Of a stretch of DNA of 64,000 nt, positions 50,242-59,309 are shown piece after piece. Position numbers and translations under genes: made by a program. The DNA comes from Fen-1273 sp963748405 (GTDB taxonomy: Bacteria; Bacteroidota; Ignavibacteria; UBA10030; UBA6906), in assembly GCA_963748405.1 (NCBI GenBank), contig CAVVIT010000006.1:620001-684000 (forward strand), in the 5' to 3' direction. The notes under the pieces are model-generated. The model was not told the origin of the DNA. It saw only the letters and a program-made list of their open reading frames with translations, and ran no database searches. The number at the start of each line of letters is the position of its first letter. Positions within the stretch are counted from its first letter, which is position 1.

Positions 50242-53016
50242 TTGTCGTCCGAAACAGACGAGTCACGCCAGCCTTCCAAAACCTACGCCCCGCGCGACGT
50301 CGAATCCCGGTGGTACGCGATCTGGGAGCGGTCGGGGTATTTTCACGCGGTCGTGAACCCGGAGCGCACTCCGTATACCATCGTCATCCCGCCGCCGAAC
50401 GTCACCGGCGTCCTCCACATGGGGCACATACTGAACAACACGCTCCAGGACGTCCTCATCCGGTACAGGCGGATGACCGGCTTCGAGGCCTGCTGGATTC
50501 CGGGGATGGACCACGCGGGGATCGCGACGCAGCACGTCGTCGAGCGGTCGCTGCAGAAGGAAGGAACAACGCGGCACGACCTCGGGCGGGACGCGTTCGT
50601 CTCCCGGGTGTGGGAGTGGAAGAAACAGTACGGCGGCGTCATCGTCCGCCAGCTCCGGACGCTCGGGGCATCGTGCGACTGGGAGCGGGAAAAATTCACG
50701 ATGGACGAGACGCTCTCGGCGGCCGTGCGCGAGGTGTTCGTCCGTCTGTACGAAGACGGGCTGATCTACCGCGGGAAGTACATCATCAACTGGTGCCCCA
50801 GGGACCGGACGGCCATCAGCGACGACGAAGTCACGTACAGCGACCAGCAGGGAAAACTCTGGTACATCCGGTACCCCTTTGCCGCGGGAGGGGGGTCGCT
50901 CGTCGTCGCGACGACGAGGCCGGAAACGATGTTCGGCGACACCGCGCTCGCCGTCCATCCCGGCGATGAGCGGTACGCGCATATCGCCGGAACGACCGTG
51001 GAAATCCCGATGACCGGCCGCACGATCCCGGTGATCACCGACGAAGCGGTCGATCCCGCGTTCGGCACCGGGATCGTCAAGGTCACCCCCGCGCACGACC
51101 CGAACGACTACTGGATAGGACAGCGGCACGGCCTGGCGCAGATCACCGTGCTCGACACCTCGGCGAAACTGAACGAGAACGTCCCGCCGCCGTACCGGGG
51201 CATGGACAGGTTCGACGCCCGCGAGCGGCTGCTCGCCGATCTTGCCGGGGCGGGGCTGATCGAGAAGACCGTCGATCACGCCAACAGGATCGGACGCTGC
51301 TACAGGTGCGACACGGTGATCGAGCCGTACCTCTCCGACCAGTGGTTCGTCCGGATGAAGCCGCTGGCGGAACCCGCCCTCGACGTCGTCAGGAACGGCA
51401 CGATACGGTTTTATCCCGACCGCTGGACGAAAGTCTACGAGCACTGGATGACGAACATCCGGGACTGGTGCATCTCGCGGCAGCTCTGGTGGGGGCACCG
51501 TATCCCCGTCTGGTACTGCACGGCGGAGACGGGAAGGACCGCCCGGTGCGACGGTCCCATCGTGAGCCGGACGACGCCGCAGGCATGTCCCGGCTGCGGG
51601 GGGAACGCCCTCCGCCAGGACGAGGACGTCCTGGACACCTGGTTCTCCTCGTGGCTCTGGCCGTTTTCCGTCCACGACTGGCCGGCCCAGGACGCGACGG
51701 GGAAGGGGAACGATCTCCGGTACTTCTATCCCACCGACGCGCTCGTGACCGCGCCCGAGATCATATTCTTCTGGGTCGCCCGGATGATCATGGCAGGGCT
51801 GAAGTTCGGCCCCTCGTTCACCGGATCGACCGACCCCGCGAAGAACGTCCCCTTCCGGGATGTCTACTTCACGAGCATCGTCCGTGACGCGCGCGGGCGC
51901 AAAATGTCCAAGTCGCTCGGGAATTCCCCCGAGCCCATGGACCTGATCGCGGAGTACGGCGCGGACGCGGTCCGGTTCACGATGCTCGCGCTGGCCCCGG
52001 TGGGCCAGGACGTCATCTACGCGAAAGAAAAGAACGAGCTCGGAAGAAACCTGGCCAACAAGATCTGGAACGCCGCCCGGTTCCTCATGATGAACCGCGA
52101 TCAGACCGGGGAGGCCGCGCGCACCTCTGCATTCAACACCGACCACGCCGACCTTGCGGACAGGTGGATACTTTCGCGGCTCCACTCCACGCTCCGCGAC
52201 GTCGATGAATCGCTCTCCGGGTTCGAATTCAACCGCGCCACGCGCCAGCTCTACGCGTTCTTCTGGCACGACTTCTGCGACTGGTACGTGGAGATGATCA
52301 AATCCCGGCTCTACGGACAGGAGCCGCTCCCCGTCAGGCAGGCCGTCGTGACGAGGGGGCTCGACGTGTTCGATGCAGGGCTCCGCCTTCTTCACCCGGT
52401 CATGCCGTTCGTCACGGAGGAGCTCTGGCAGACGATCCGGTCCAGGCCCGCCGGGGCGACGATCATGCGGGAGCGGATCCCCCCTTCCGATCCGGCATTC
52501 ATCGACGCGGCCGTCGAGCGGCAGATGGCATACGTCCAGAGCGTGATCGAGTCCGTCCGCACGATTCGGGGAGAGATGTCGATCCCCCCGTCGAAGGAGA
52601 TCACGCTCCTCGTGACGGCCGGGAAGGACCACCCCGGCGAAGAGCTGCGCAGGTACGAAGGCTACATGATGCGGCTGGCGAGGGTGACGTCGCTCTCGAT
52701 CATCGAGCCGGGGATCCGTCCCCGGCTTTCCGCCTCCGCGGTCGTCGAGGGGGAAGAGGTGTTCGTCCCCCTGGAAGGCCTTATTGACCTCGACCTCGAG
52801 CGGGCCCGCCTTGCCCGGGAGATCGAGAGGGTGAAGGGAATGCTCCTGGGCATCAGGGGCAAACTCTCCAACGCATCGTTCACGGAGAAGGCACCCCCGG
52901 ACGTCGTCGAGAAGGAAAAGGAAAAACTCTCCGCGTTCGAAACCAACCTCTCGCGGCTCTCGCGGAGCCTTGAGCAGCTCTCCGCCGAGGGGGAAACCTC
53001 CCGGCCCGGAACGTAA
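50242..53016 (+). CDS. valS: Valine--tRNA ligase
   Basis: 924 residues. Class I synthetase marks: PPPNVTGVLHMGHILNNT (HIGH-type HMGH), the editing-domain GMDHAGIATQ and ATTRPETMFGDTA, WWGHRIP, and the KMSKS loop RGRKMSKSLGN. The C-terminal tail (about 850-920) is a coiled coil as in ValRS. The start codon is TTG at 50242, six bases after CGGAG; no upstream ATG in frame is plausible. The FAD oxidase gene follows after three bases. Confidence 0.97.
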   Translation: MSSETDESRQPSKTYAPRDVESRWYAIWERSGYFHAVVNPERTPYTIVIPPPNVTGVLHMGHILNNTLQDVLIRYRRMTGFEACWIPGMDHAGIATQHVVERSLQKEGTTRHDLGRDAFVSRVWEWKKQYGGVIVRQLRTLGASCDWEREKFTMDETLSAAVREVFVRLYEDGLIYRGKYIINWCPRDRTAISDDEVTYSDQQGKLWYIRYPFAAGGGSLVVATTRPETMFGDTALAVHPGDERYAHIAGTTVEIPMTGRTIPVITDEAVDPAFGTGIVKVTPAHDPNDYWIGQRHGLAQITVLDTSAKLNENVPPPYRGMDRFDARERLLADLAGAGLIEKTVDHANRIGRCYRCDTVIEPYLSDQWFVRMKPLAEPALDVVRNGTIRFYPDRWTKVYEHWMTNIRDWCISRQLWWGHRIPVWYCTAETGRTARCDGPIVSRTTPQACPGCGGNALRQDEDVLDTWFSSWLWPFSVHDWPAQDATGKGNDLRYFYPTDALVTAPEIIFFWVARMIMAGLKFGPSFTGSTDPAKNVPFRDVYFTSIVRDARGRKMSKSLGNSPEPMDLIAEYGADAVRFTMLALAPVGQDVIYAKEKNELGRNLANKIWNAARFLMMNRDQTGEAARTSAFNTDHADLADRWILSRLHSTLRDVDESLSGFEFNRATRQLYAFFWHDFCDWYVEMIKSRLYGQEPLPVRQAVVTRGLDVFDAGLRLLHPVMPFVTEELWQTIRSRPAGATIMRERIPPSDPAFIDAAVERQMAYVQSVIESVRTIRGEMSIPPSKEITLLVTAGKDHPGEELRRYEGYMMRLARVTSLSIIEPGIRPRLSASAVVEGEEVFVPLEGLIDLDLERARLAREIERVKGMLLGIRGKLSNASFTEKAPPDVVEKEKEKLSAFETNLSRLSRSLEQLSAEGETSRPGT

Positions 53017-53019
53017 ACG

Positions 53020-54450
53020 ATGTCACAGGGGAACGCGGAGATCGGACACGGGGAAACATTCAACAGCGTGACCCCGCGCGTTGCCGGCGCGCTCGCGCGG
53101 ATCTGCGGGGCGGAGCACGTGCTCGCCGATGAGGAAACCCGTCAGTCGTACGGCCACGACGAGACCGAAGACCTGGCGTTCATCCCCGACATCGTGGTCA
53201 GGCCCCGCAACGCACGCGAGATCGCGGAGATCCTCCTCGTGGCCGGCGCGGAGAAAATTCCCGTCACGCCGCGCGCCGGGGGAACCGGGCTCTCGGGAGG
53301 CGCACTCCCCGTCCGCGGAGGGATCATCCTCTCCCTCGAACGCCTGAACCGGATACTCGAGATCGACACGGAGAACCTGCAGGGGGTCGCCGAGCCCGGC
53401 GTCGTCACGCAGGTCTTCCAGGAGGCGGTCGAAGCGCAGGGGCTCTACTATCCTCCCGACCCCGCCTCGCGCGGGAGCTGCACGCTCGGGGGAAACCTGG
53501 CGGAGTGCGCCGGGGGCCCGCATGCGGTGAAATACGGCGTGACGAAAGACTACGTGCTGGGAGTCGAAGCCGTCCTGCCGAACGGGGCGATCATCGCCCC
53601 CGGCGCCCGGGTGCTCAAGAACGTGTCAGGATACAATCTGACGCAGCTCATCATCGGGAGCGAGGGAACGCTCGCGGTCATCACGAAGATCATCGTCCGC
53701 CTGATTCCGCTGCCGCGCTCGCGCATGGTGATCCTGGTGCCGTTCGGCTCGCTCGAGGCCGCCGCCTCGTCGGTGGCGGGGATATTCCAGGCGGGGATCA
53801 CGCCGTCGGCGCTCGAGTTCATGGAACGCGCCGCGGTCAGGGCCGCGGAGAAGGCACAGGGGAAGAAATTTCCCGGCGGCGACGCCGAAGCGCTGCTCCT
53901 GGTGGAAGTGGACGGCAACTACGAAGCGGCACTCGGGGAGGATATCGCCCGGATCGCGGAGGTCGTGTCGGCCCACGGCGCAGGCGAGGTGCTCATCGCC
54001 GACGACAGGAAGAAGGTCGCCGACGTCTGGGCGCTCCGTCGCGGGATCGGCGAGGCGGTCAAATCGATCTCCGCCTACAGGGAGGAGGATACGGTCGTCC
54101 CCCGCGCCCGGCTTCCCCTGCTCGTCAGGGGGGTGAAGGAAATCTGCCTGCGCTACGGGATCACGTCGATATGCTACGGGCACGCCGGGGACGGGAACGT
54201 GCACGTCAACCTCCTGAAGGGGGCCGTCGACGACGCAACATGGAACGCCGGGATCGAACACGCGGTCAGGGAGATATTCACGCTGACGGTGTCGCTCGGC
54301 GGGACGATCTCCGGGGAACACGGCATCGGGTACACGCAGAAGGCCTACCTGCCGATCGCCCTGTCCGGCGCCGAGATCGCCGTCATGAAAGGGATCAAGC
54401 AGGCATTCGACCCCGCGGGGATACTGAACCCCGGGAAGATATTCCCCTGA
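53020..54450 (+). CDS. glcD: GlcD-type FAD-linked oxidase
   Basis: 476 residues. A PCMH-type FAD-binding domain (about 50-230) has PRAGGTGLSGGALPV and PPDPASRGSCTLGGNLAE. The C-terminal FAD-oxidase domain has YGHAGDGNVHVNLL and LGGTISGEHGIGY. Such proteins oxidise glycolate, D-lactate or related 2-hydroxy acids. Partner subunits GlcE and GlcF are not encoded nearby, so it may be a stand-alone D-lactate-dehydrogenase-like enzyme. It starts three bases after valS. Confidence 0.88.
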   Translation: MSQGNAEIGHGETFNSVTPRVAGALARICGAEHVLADEETRQSYGHDETEDLAFIPDIVVRPRNAREIAEILLVAGAEKIPVTPRAGGTGLSGGALPVRGGIILSLERLNRILEIDTENLQGVAEPGVVTQVFQEAVEAQGLYYPPDPASRGSCTLGGNLAECAGGPHAVKYGVTKDYVLGVEAVLPNGAIIAPGARVLKNVSGYNLTQLIIGSEGTLAVITKIIVRLIPLPRSRMVILVPFGSLEAAASSVAGIFQAGITPSALEFMERAAVRAAEKAQGKKFPGGDAEALLLVEVDGNYEAALGEDIARIAEVVSAHGAGEVLIADDRKKVADVWALRRGIGEAVKSISAYREEDTVVPRARLPLLVRGVKEICLRYGITSICYGHAGDGNVHVNLLKGAVDDATWNAGIEHAVREIFTLTVSLGGTISGEHGIGYTQKAYLPIALSGAEIAVMKGIKQAFDPAGILNPGKIFP

Positions 54451-54479
54451 TTGGCATTTTCACCCGTTGTCGTTATATT
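54451..54479 (+). promoter_or_regulatory. Predicted sigma70 promoter of deoC
   Basis: TTGGCA (54451-54456) begins right after the glcD stop; 17 bp; TATATT (54474-54479). Five of six matches in both boxes. The expected start is near 54485. Confidence 0.7.
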
Positions 54480-54491
54480 CACTCATCGTCC

Positions 54492-55403
54492 ATGCAGACA
54501 GCCACCTCACCTGACGCCATGAACCGGGCGACCATCGATCGGATCATCGACGAGATTCTCTCCGAAAAACTCCAGGGCGGAGCATCCTCCCGCACCGGGT
54601 GCTGCCGCGGGGACGTCTGCGCCGACAACCTGTGCGTCGTCCACAACAAGGCCGGCGTCAGGAACATCGTCACGAACGGCGCCTCCCGCGTCTCCGCGGG
54701 GGCGGGGGTGGACGCGCTCGGAGGGGTCGAACCGGACCTCGCACCCCTCATCGACCACACGCTCCTGAAGCCGGAGGCAACCGCGCGCGAGATCGAGACC
54801 CTGTGCGCGGAGGCGATCAAGTACTCCTTCGCCAGCGTGTGCATCAATCCGGGCTACGTCCCCCTCTGCGCCCGGCTCTGCAGGGGGAGCGCCGTGAACG
54901 TCTGCACGGTGATCGGGTTCCCGCTGGGGGCCACGTCGACGGCGTCCAAGGCGTTCGAGACGGAGCAGGCGGTCCGTGACGGGGCCGCGGAAGTGGACAT
55001 GGTGATCAACGTGGGTATGCTCAAGACGGGTGAGTACGACTACGTCCGTTCGGACATATTCGCCGTCGTCAGCGCCGCACACAGGTCGCACGTCCTGTGC
55101 AAGGTGATCATCGAGACCGGGCTGCTGAGTGATGAAGAAAAAATCAAGGCGTGCGTGCTGGCAAGGAACGCCGGCGCCGACTTCGTCAAGACGTCGACGG
55201 GGTTCGCGAAAGGGGGAGCGACCGCCGGTGACGTCGCGCTCATGAGGCGGGTCGTCGGGAGCGCCATGGGCGTGAAGGCCTCGGGAGGGGTGCGCAGCCG
55301 TGAAGACGCCCTCGCCATGGTGGCATCGGGGGCGGACCGGATCGGCGCGAGCGCCAGCGTGAAGATCGTCGGCGGCGACGCCGGGAGCGCGAAAGGATAC
55401 TGA
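54492..55403 (+). CDS. deoC: Deoxyribose-phosphate aldolase with N-terminal targeting-like extension
   Basis: 303 residues; ordinary DeoC has about 220-260. The aldolase core starts near residue 82: IDHTLLKPEAT, TVIGFPLGA, VDMVINVGMLK, the Schiff-base Lys233 in FVKTSTGFAKGG, and GVKASGGVRS. It cleaves deoxyribose 5-phosphate to glyceraldehyde 3-phosphate and acetaldehyde. Residues 10-28 form an amphipathic helix (RIIDEILSEKL) much like microcompartment encapsulation peptides. Cys37, Cys38, Cys43 and Cys48 follow in a flexible linker. The ATG at 54519 (Met10) is an equally good start and would place the helix at the very N-terminus, with a leader of about 34 bases instead of 7. Confidence 0.93.
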   Translation: MQTATSPDAMNRATIDRIIDEILSEKLQGGASSRTGCCRGDVCADNLCVVHNKAGVRNIVTNGASRVSAGAGVDALGGVEPDLAPLIDHTLLKPEATAREIETLCAEAIKYSFASVCINPGYVPLCARLCRGSAVNVCTVIGFPLGATSTASKAFETEQAVRDGAAEVDMVINVGMLKTGEYDYVRSDIFAVVSAAHRSHVLCKVIIETGLLSDEEKIKACVLARNAGADFVKTSTGFAKGGATAGDVALMRRVVGSAMGVKASGGVRSREDALAMVASGADRIGASASVKIVGGDAGSAKGY

Positions 55404-55867
55404 TGAAGGTCTCCCCTCTCGTGATGATGGCATCGGCGCTGGCGGTGTTCCTCCCGGGGTGCGGATCGACGGAGGAGCCCGCAGCCGCGGCTCCCCCCTC
55501 GCTTCCCCGGCCGGGGAGCGGAAGCCCGGAGAGGGTGCAGTTCAATACGAGGGCCGACACGGTGACGGCCCTCCACGCGGCGGAGAACGGTACCGTGGGG
55601 GGAACGGAGAAGGCGGCGCAGATCCGGTTCATGGTGCAGATCGGCGCGTTCAAGGACCCCCACCACGCGAGCGCGGTACAGGCGGAGGCCCGCAGGAGGT
55701 ACCGCATGCCTGTGCTCAACGACTACTTCGCCGGGAGCGGTCTCTACCAGATACGGATCGGATTCTTCGAATCGCGCGACGCGGCCCGCGCGTTCCAGCT
55801 CGAGATGCGGCGCGATTACCCCGCCGACTACAACGATTCATGGATCGTCCAGCTCAAACGGCAATGA
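55403..55867 (+). CDS. SPOR-domain lipoprotein
   Basis: 154 residues. The lipoprotein signal ends in FLPGC (Cys20). A Pro/Ala-rich linker leads to a SPOR domain (about 74-153): MVQIGAFKDPHHASAVQAEA at its start, LYQIRIGFFESRDAARAF in the middle. SPOR domains bind denuded glycan strands at the septum, so the protein is probably outer-membrane bound and active in the periplasm. Its ATG overlaps the deoC stop as TGATG. A second SPOR protein gene follows four bases later. Confidence 0.85.
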   Translation: MKVSPLVMMASALAVFLPGCGSTEEPAAAAPPSLPRPGSGSPERVQFNTRADTVTALHAAENGTVGGTEKAAQIRFMVQIGAFKDPHHASAVQAEARRRYRMPVLNDYFAGSGLYQIRIGFFESRDAARAFQLEMRRDYPADYNDSWIVQLKRQ

Positions 55868-55871
55868 ACAG

Positions 55872-56381
55872 ATGAAGACCATCGTCCTGGCACTCCTCCC
55901 GGCCCTGTATCTCTCGGCCTGCGCCCCTTCCAGGGAGGCCGCCCGCGAGCCGGCCGCACGCGGGAATCAGGATCCCCTCGGAAAATTCGAATCGGACTTC
56001 CGGCCGTCGGATCACGACACCATCGCTCCCCCGCCGGCACCGCACCCGGGCGCACCGTCGGCGTGGAAAAAGGGGGACACCGCGGGAGCCGTCTCCGCGA
56101 CGGACACCGTGGGCGAGCTCGTCCCCGGGTTCCGTGTGCAGATCTACTCGACGACGGACATCGACCAGGCGAAGGCGAAGAAGCTCGAAGCGGAAGGGGA
56201 TTTCCCGACCGAGTGGTTCTATCTCCAGTACGATCCGCCGACGTACAAGATCCGGGGGGGAAACTTCCTGCAGAGGTATGAAGCGGAAAGGTTCGTGCGC
56301 CTGGCGGTCGACAGGGGATTCTCCGATTCGTGGGCTGTCCCGGAGAAGGTATTCTCCCAGCCTCCTCCGGTCAACCGCTGA
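55872..56381 (+). CDS. SPOR-like lipoprotein
   Basis: 169 residues. The lipoprotein signal ends in YLSAC (Cys17). The linker (about 20-85) is Pro/Ala-rich. A SPOR-like repeat follows from FRVQIYSTTDIDQAKAKK to NFLQRYEAERFVRLAVDRG (about 87-155). It is related in layout but not close in sequence to the preceding lipoprotein, so the two are probably not a recent duplication. Convergent with the Ig-like lipoprotein gene, eight bases apart. Confidence 0.78.
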   Translation: MKTIVLALLPALYLSACAPSREAAREPAARGNQDPLGKFESDFRPSDHDTIAPPPAPHPGAPSAWKKGDTAGAVSATDTVGELVPGFRVQIYSTTDIDQAKAKKLEAEGDFPTEWFYLQYDPPTYKIRGGNFLQRYEAERFVRLAVDRGFSDSWAVPEKVFSQPPPVNR

Positions 56382-56389
56382 TACATCCC

Positions 56390-58081
56390 CTACCTGAACT
56401 TCACAAGCACTCCTTCGACCGCCCAGCGCGCCCGCACGCGAATCGTGTCGGGGTAGACGGTGAACCGGTCCGACGGTCGGAACGGCCACGGAAGTCCGTA
56501 TCCGTACACCGGCGACCCCGCGGAATCCCTGAAGGCGCTCAGCGTGTATTTCCCCTCCGGAAGCCGGTTCAGGGCGAACGGGCCGGGCCCTCCGAGACGG
56601 ACATTCGACGTGTGGGGGGGGGTCAGGTTGATGCTTGATGCGGTGAGGAAAATCTCCCCTTTCCCGGCACGCGGATCTTCAACGCTACCGGAGATGCTCC
56701 CCGTCCCCCTCAGGTCGAGCGTCTGGAAACGGACCACGAACGACGAATCCCTGTACGACCTCCCGGCGAGGCTCCTGACGGAATCCAGGACGAGACGGAA
56801 CGAATACCACGCCTTCGCAGGGAGGGTGCCCCGGACGACGAGGGCGAACGACGCAGGCCCCGTCCAGTACGATCCCGACGGCACCTCCTTTCCCGTGCTG
56901 TCGGTCAGGAACACGGCGGCCGGGAGCGGGAACGGGACCACCGGATCGCTGAACCTGACGTCGAGCACCGGATCCAGCGGGAGGCCGCGGCTGCTGTCTT
57001 TCACGTCCACGACGGCCACCGACGGCCGGATCGTGTCCGGCGTGAGCGTCCCTTCGAACGTCTCGCCGCGCCCATTCCTGTCGATCACGTTCCCCGAGAG
57101 GTCCGCCACGTTCCTGACCGTGAGCCGGTAGACGGCGGGGCTGTCGAGGGGGACCGAGGTGAATAGTCCCGCCATTGCAGGTTGATACCTGTCCCTGTAC
57201 ACGAGCCGCAGCGGAACGCCGCGGCCCGTCAGGGTGTCCACGACGGTGAACGTGCTTTTCGTGAACGACGCCGAATCCAGGGGCTCGCTGAACCGCACGG
57301 CGATCCTGTACCTGTCGAGCGCCCTGACCGAAGAGACGAACGGCCTTGTCGTATCCTCCTTCGAAAGCCGGTACCAGACGTCGTTCACGACGGGCGTGCG
57401 CGCCGACACCGAAAAATCCCCCGGCGGGACGCCGTACTGGTCGATCTCGCGGTCGTACAGGAAGTTGTGATACTCGTCCCGTACGGCGAACACCCGGTAG
57501 GCCCCGAACGCCAGGTGGGCAAGTGAGAACGTGCCGTCCCTGCCGGTCTGCGTGATGTAATCGGGCTTGAGACGGGACGGATCGAGCGTGTCCGGGAGGA
57601 TTCCCGCCAGACGGTAGCAGAATAGGAGAACCCCTTCGGGCTTCTCATCGAACACCCGGCCGTTGATGAACCCCCTGTCGATCGAATCCCCGGTCGAAAA
57701 CGCGAGGGCAAACGACGAGGCCATCCGGTTCTTCTCGTGCATGTCCGCCACGTCCGTCCCGACGCTGACCACGTATGTCGTGTTCTGCTTCAGTTTCCCC
57801 TTGAACGTGAATGTCACCGCTTTTCCGCTCCAGTCGTACCGGAGCTCCCCCAGGTAGGGGGATATGAAAATCGACTCCTCCAGGCTCCTGTGATCGACGT
57901 ATTTGCTGAATTCCAGCGTGATCGCTTCCGGGCTCACGCGCGTCGCATTGGTGTCGGGGACCGTCCTGACGATAGCCGGGGGGACGAGGTCCCTCGGCCC
58001 CCCCTCCGGGGCCACCTGGCCGGCACAGGAGACGAGAACGAGGGGAACGACCGCAAGGAGCGCAAAGGGAAAACTTTTCAT
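56390..58081 (-). CDS. Large lipoprotein with Big_5 (SbsA-type) Ig-like domain
   Basis: 563 residues. The signal ends in LVLVSC (Cys19), followed by PEGGPRDLVPPAI, the conserved opening of this FCB lipoprotein family. A Big_5 Ig-like domain (about 35-130) has FSKYVDHRSLEESIFISP and LKQNTTYVVSVG. A carboxypeptidase-regulatory-like segment (about 135-215) and further sandwich domains with SEPLDS and FSDPV repeats follow. It is probably on the cell surface or in the periplasm; the role is unknown. The ATG 58081 is chosen because the lipoprotein signal starts there; the frame extends upstream without sense. Confidence 0.8.
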   Translation of the reverse strand: MKSFPFALLAVVPLVLVSCAGQVAPEGGPRDLVPPAIVRTVPDTNATRVSPEAITLEFSKYVDHRSLEESIFISPYLGELRYDWSGKAVTFTFKGKLKQNTTYVVSVGTDVADMHEKNRMASSFALAFSTGDSIDRGFINGRVFDEKPEGVLLFCYRLAGILPDTLDPSRLKPDYITQTGRDGTFSLAHLAFGAYRVFAVRDEYHNFLYDREIDQYGVPPGDFSVSARTPVVNDVWYRLSKEDTTRPFVSSVRALDRYRIAVRFSEPLDSASFTKSTFTVVDTLTGRGVPLRLVYRDRYQPAMAGLFTSVPLDSPAVYRLTVRNVADLSGNVIDRNGRGETFEGTLTPDTIRPSVAVVDVKDSSRGLPLDPVLDVRFSDPVVPFPLPAAVFLTDSTGKEVPSGSYWTGPASFALVVRGTLPAKAWYSFRLVLDSVRSLAGRSYRDSSFVVRFQTLDLRGTGSISGSVEDPRAGKGEIFLTASSINLTPPHTSNVRLGGPGPFALNRLPEGKYTLSAFRDSAGSPVYGYGLPWPFRPSDRFTVYPDTIRVRARWAVEGVLVKFR

Positions 58082-58168
58082 TGTCCTGGGAACCAATAAT
58101 TGCGTCGTGACGTTCACCTGTATGGACGCCGGAACCGACCGGCGCAAAGAGATTGTCTCAAGGAGTAC

Positions 58169-58252
58169 GGGGTACCCGGGAAGTGTGGTTGGCTGTGACG
58201 CGTCGCTGGTGGGTGGTGACGTTGATGGCGATCCCGGGTTACCCCTTTTTTT
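58169..58252 (+). repeat. Inverted repeat with T-run between the Ig lipoprotein and mltG genes
   Basis: GGGGTACCCGGG (58169-58180) and CCCGGGTTACCCC (58233-58245) are inverted copies with one extra T, 52 bases apart, followed on the plus strand by seven T (58246-58252). A small hairpin (CGCCGG/CCGGCG, 58127-58144) lies in the same gap. Both flanking genes are on the minus strand, so a plus-strand terminator would have no known client. Confidence 0.4.
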
Positions 58253-58266
58253 ATTGAACAAAAGCG

Positions 58267-59301
58267 TCACTGTCCCCCCCGCCGGGCGGACACCTGGTGT
58301 CCCCTTCTCTCCCTCCGGTATATCCTGACGTAGTGCAGATGTTCGTCGTAGGTCCGTGTGAACCAGTGCCCCCCCCTCCCGTTGGCCACGAAAAAGAGAT
58401 AACCGTTTCCCTGCGGATAGAGCGCCGCGACGAGCGACGCCCTCCCCGGATTGTTCACGGGGCCCGGGGGGAGCCCGGCGTACCTGTAGGTATTGTACGG
58501 CGAATCGGACTTCAGGTCATCGTACGTCAGCCGCCGGGGCCCGTCTTCGAGCGTATACTGGATCGTCGGGTCCGCTTCGAGCCTCATCCCCTTCCGTATC
58601 CTGTTGTGATACACCCCCGAGATGATCGCCCGTTCCTCGGGAAGGACTGCCTCGCCCTCGACGATGGAAGCGAACGTCACGGCCTGGTGGACGTTCCATC
58701 CGAACTCTCCGCACCGGGCGCGAAGCGTGTCGTTGAAGAACCTCTGGAAGGCCTCCACCTGAACTTTCAGAATGTCCCGCTCGTCCTGCTCCCAGGAGAA
58801 TGCATACGTATCCGGAAGAAGATACCCCTCGAGCGTCGCCTCGTTGATCCCGAGCGATCGTGCCCAGAGGGGATCGAACGCCAGACGTGCATACCTCGAC
58901 GAATCGATCCCGAGCGCCCGCGCGAATATGCGCGCCTGCGCGCGGATCCGCGCCCCCTCCGGGATGCTCACTCCGATGAGCTGGTTTCCACGCCCCGAGC
59001 GGAGCATGGCGAACAGGTCGTAATTGGAGATGCCGCTCCTCGGCGAGTACTTCCCCACCTGCACCCTTTCCGCGCCCCCGACGACCCGCACCACGAGCAT
59101 GAACTGGAAGCGGCTCCGGAGGATCCCTCTCGCCTCCAGCGAGTCGACGACGGCGGAAAACGTCTCTCCGCGCGAAACGAAGACCGCTTTCTCGCCCTGC
59201 CCGGAGAAATTGTTCGGCCCCCAGAAGATCCAGCCTGCGGACCCGGCGAAGAGGACAAGTGCGGTCCCCGCAGCGGCGAGGAGTTTCCTGTGCGCGATCA
59301 T
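58267..59301 (-). CDS. mltG: Endolytic peptidoglycan transglycosylase
   Basis: 344 residues. One N-terminal membrane helix (about 6-28) anchors the protein with the catalytic part outside. A LysM-like subdomain precedes the YceG core: LEGYLLPDTYAFSWEQDE, then the catalytic Glu in FASIVEGEAVLPEERAIIS, VYHNRIRKGMRLEADPTIQY and the closing SPYNTYRYAGLPPGPVNNPG. MltG cuts nascent glycan strands and sets their length. It begins eight bases after the YfhO-like gene. Confidence 0.94.
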   Translation of the reverse strand: MIAHRKLLAAAGTALVLFAGSAGWIFWGPNNFSGQGEKAVFVSRGETFSAVVDSLEARGILRSRFQFMLVVRVVGGAERVQVGKYSPRSGISNYDLFAMLRSGRGNQLIGVSIPEGARIRAQARIFARALGIDSSRYARLAFDPLWARSLGINEATLEGYLLPDTYAFSWEQDERDILKVQVEAFQRFFNDTLRARCGEFGWNVHQAVTFASIVEGEAVLPEERAIISGVYHNRIRKGMRLEADPTIQYTLEDGPRRLTYDDLKSDSPYNTYRYAGLPPGPVNNPGRASLVAALYPQGNGYLFFVANGRGGHWFTRTYDEHLHYVRIYRRERRGHQVSARRGGQ

Positions 59302-59309
59302 GAATCCGC

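Noticed and set aside
50263..52632. Minus-strand frame of about 790 codons opposite valS
   Set aside because: Shadow of valS; no motif, no ribosome site.
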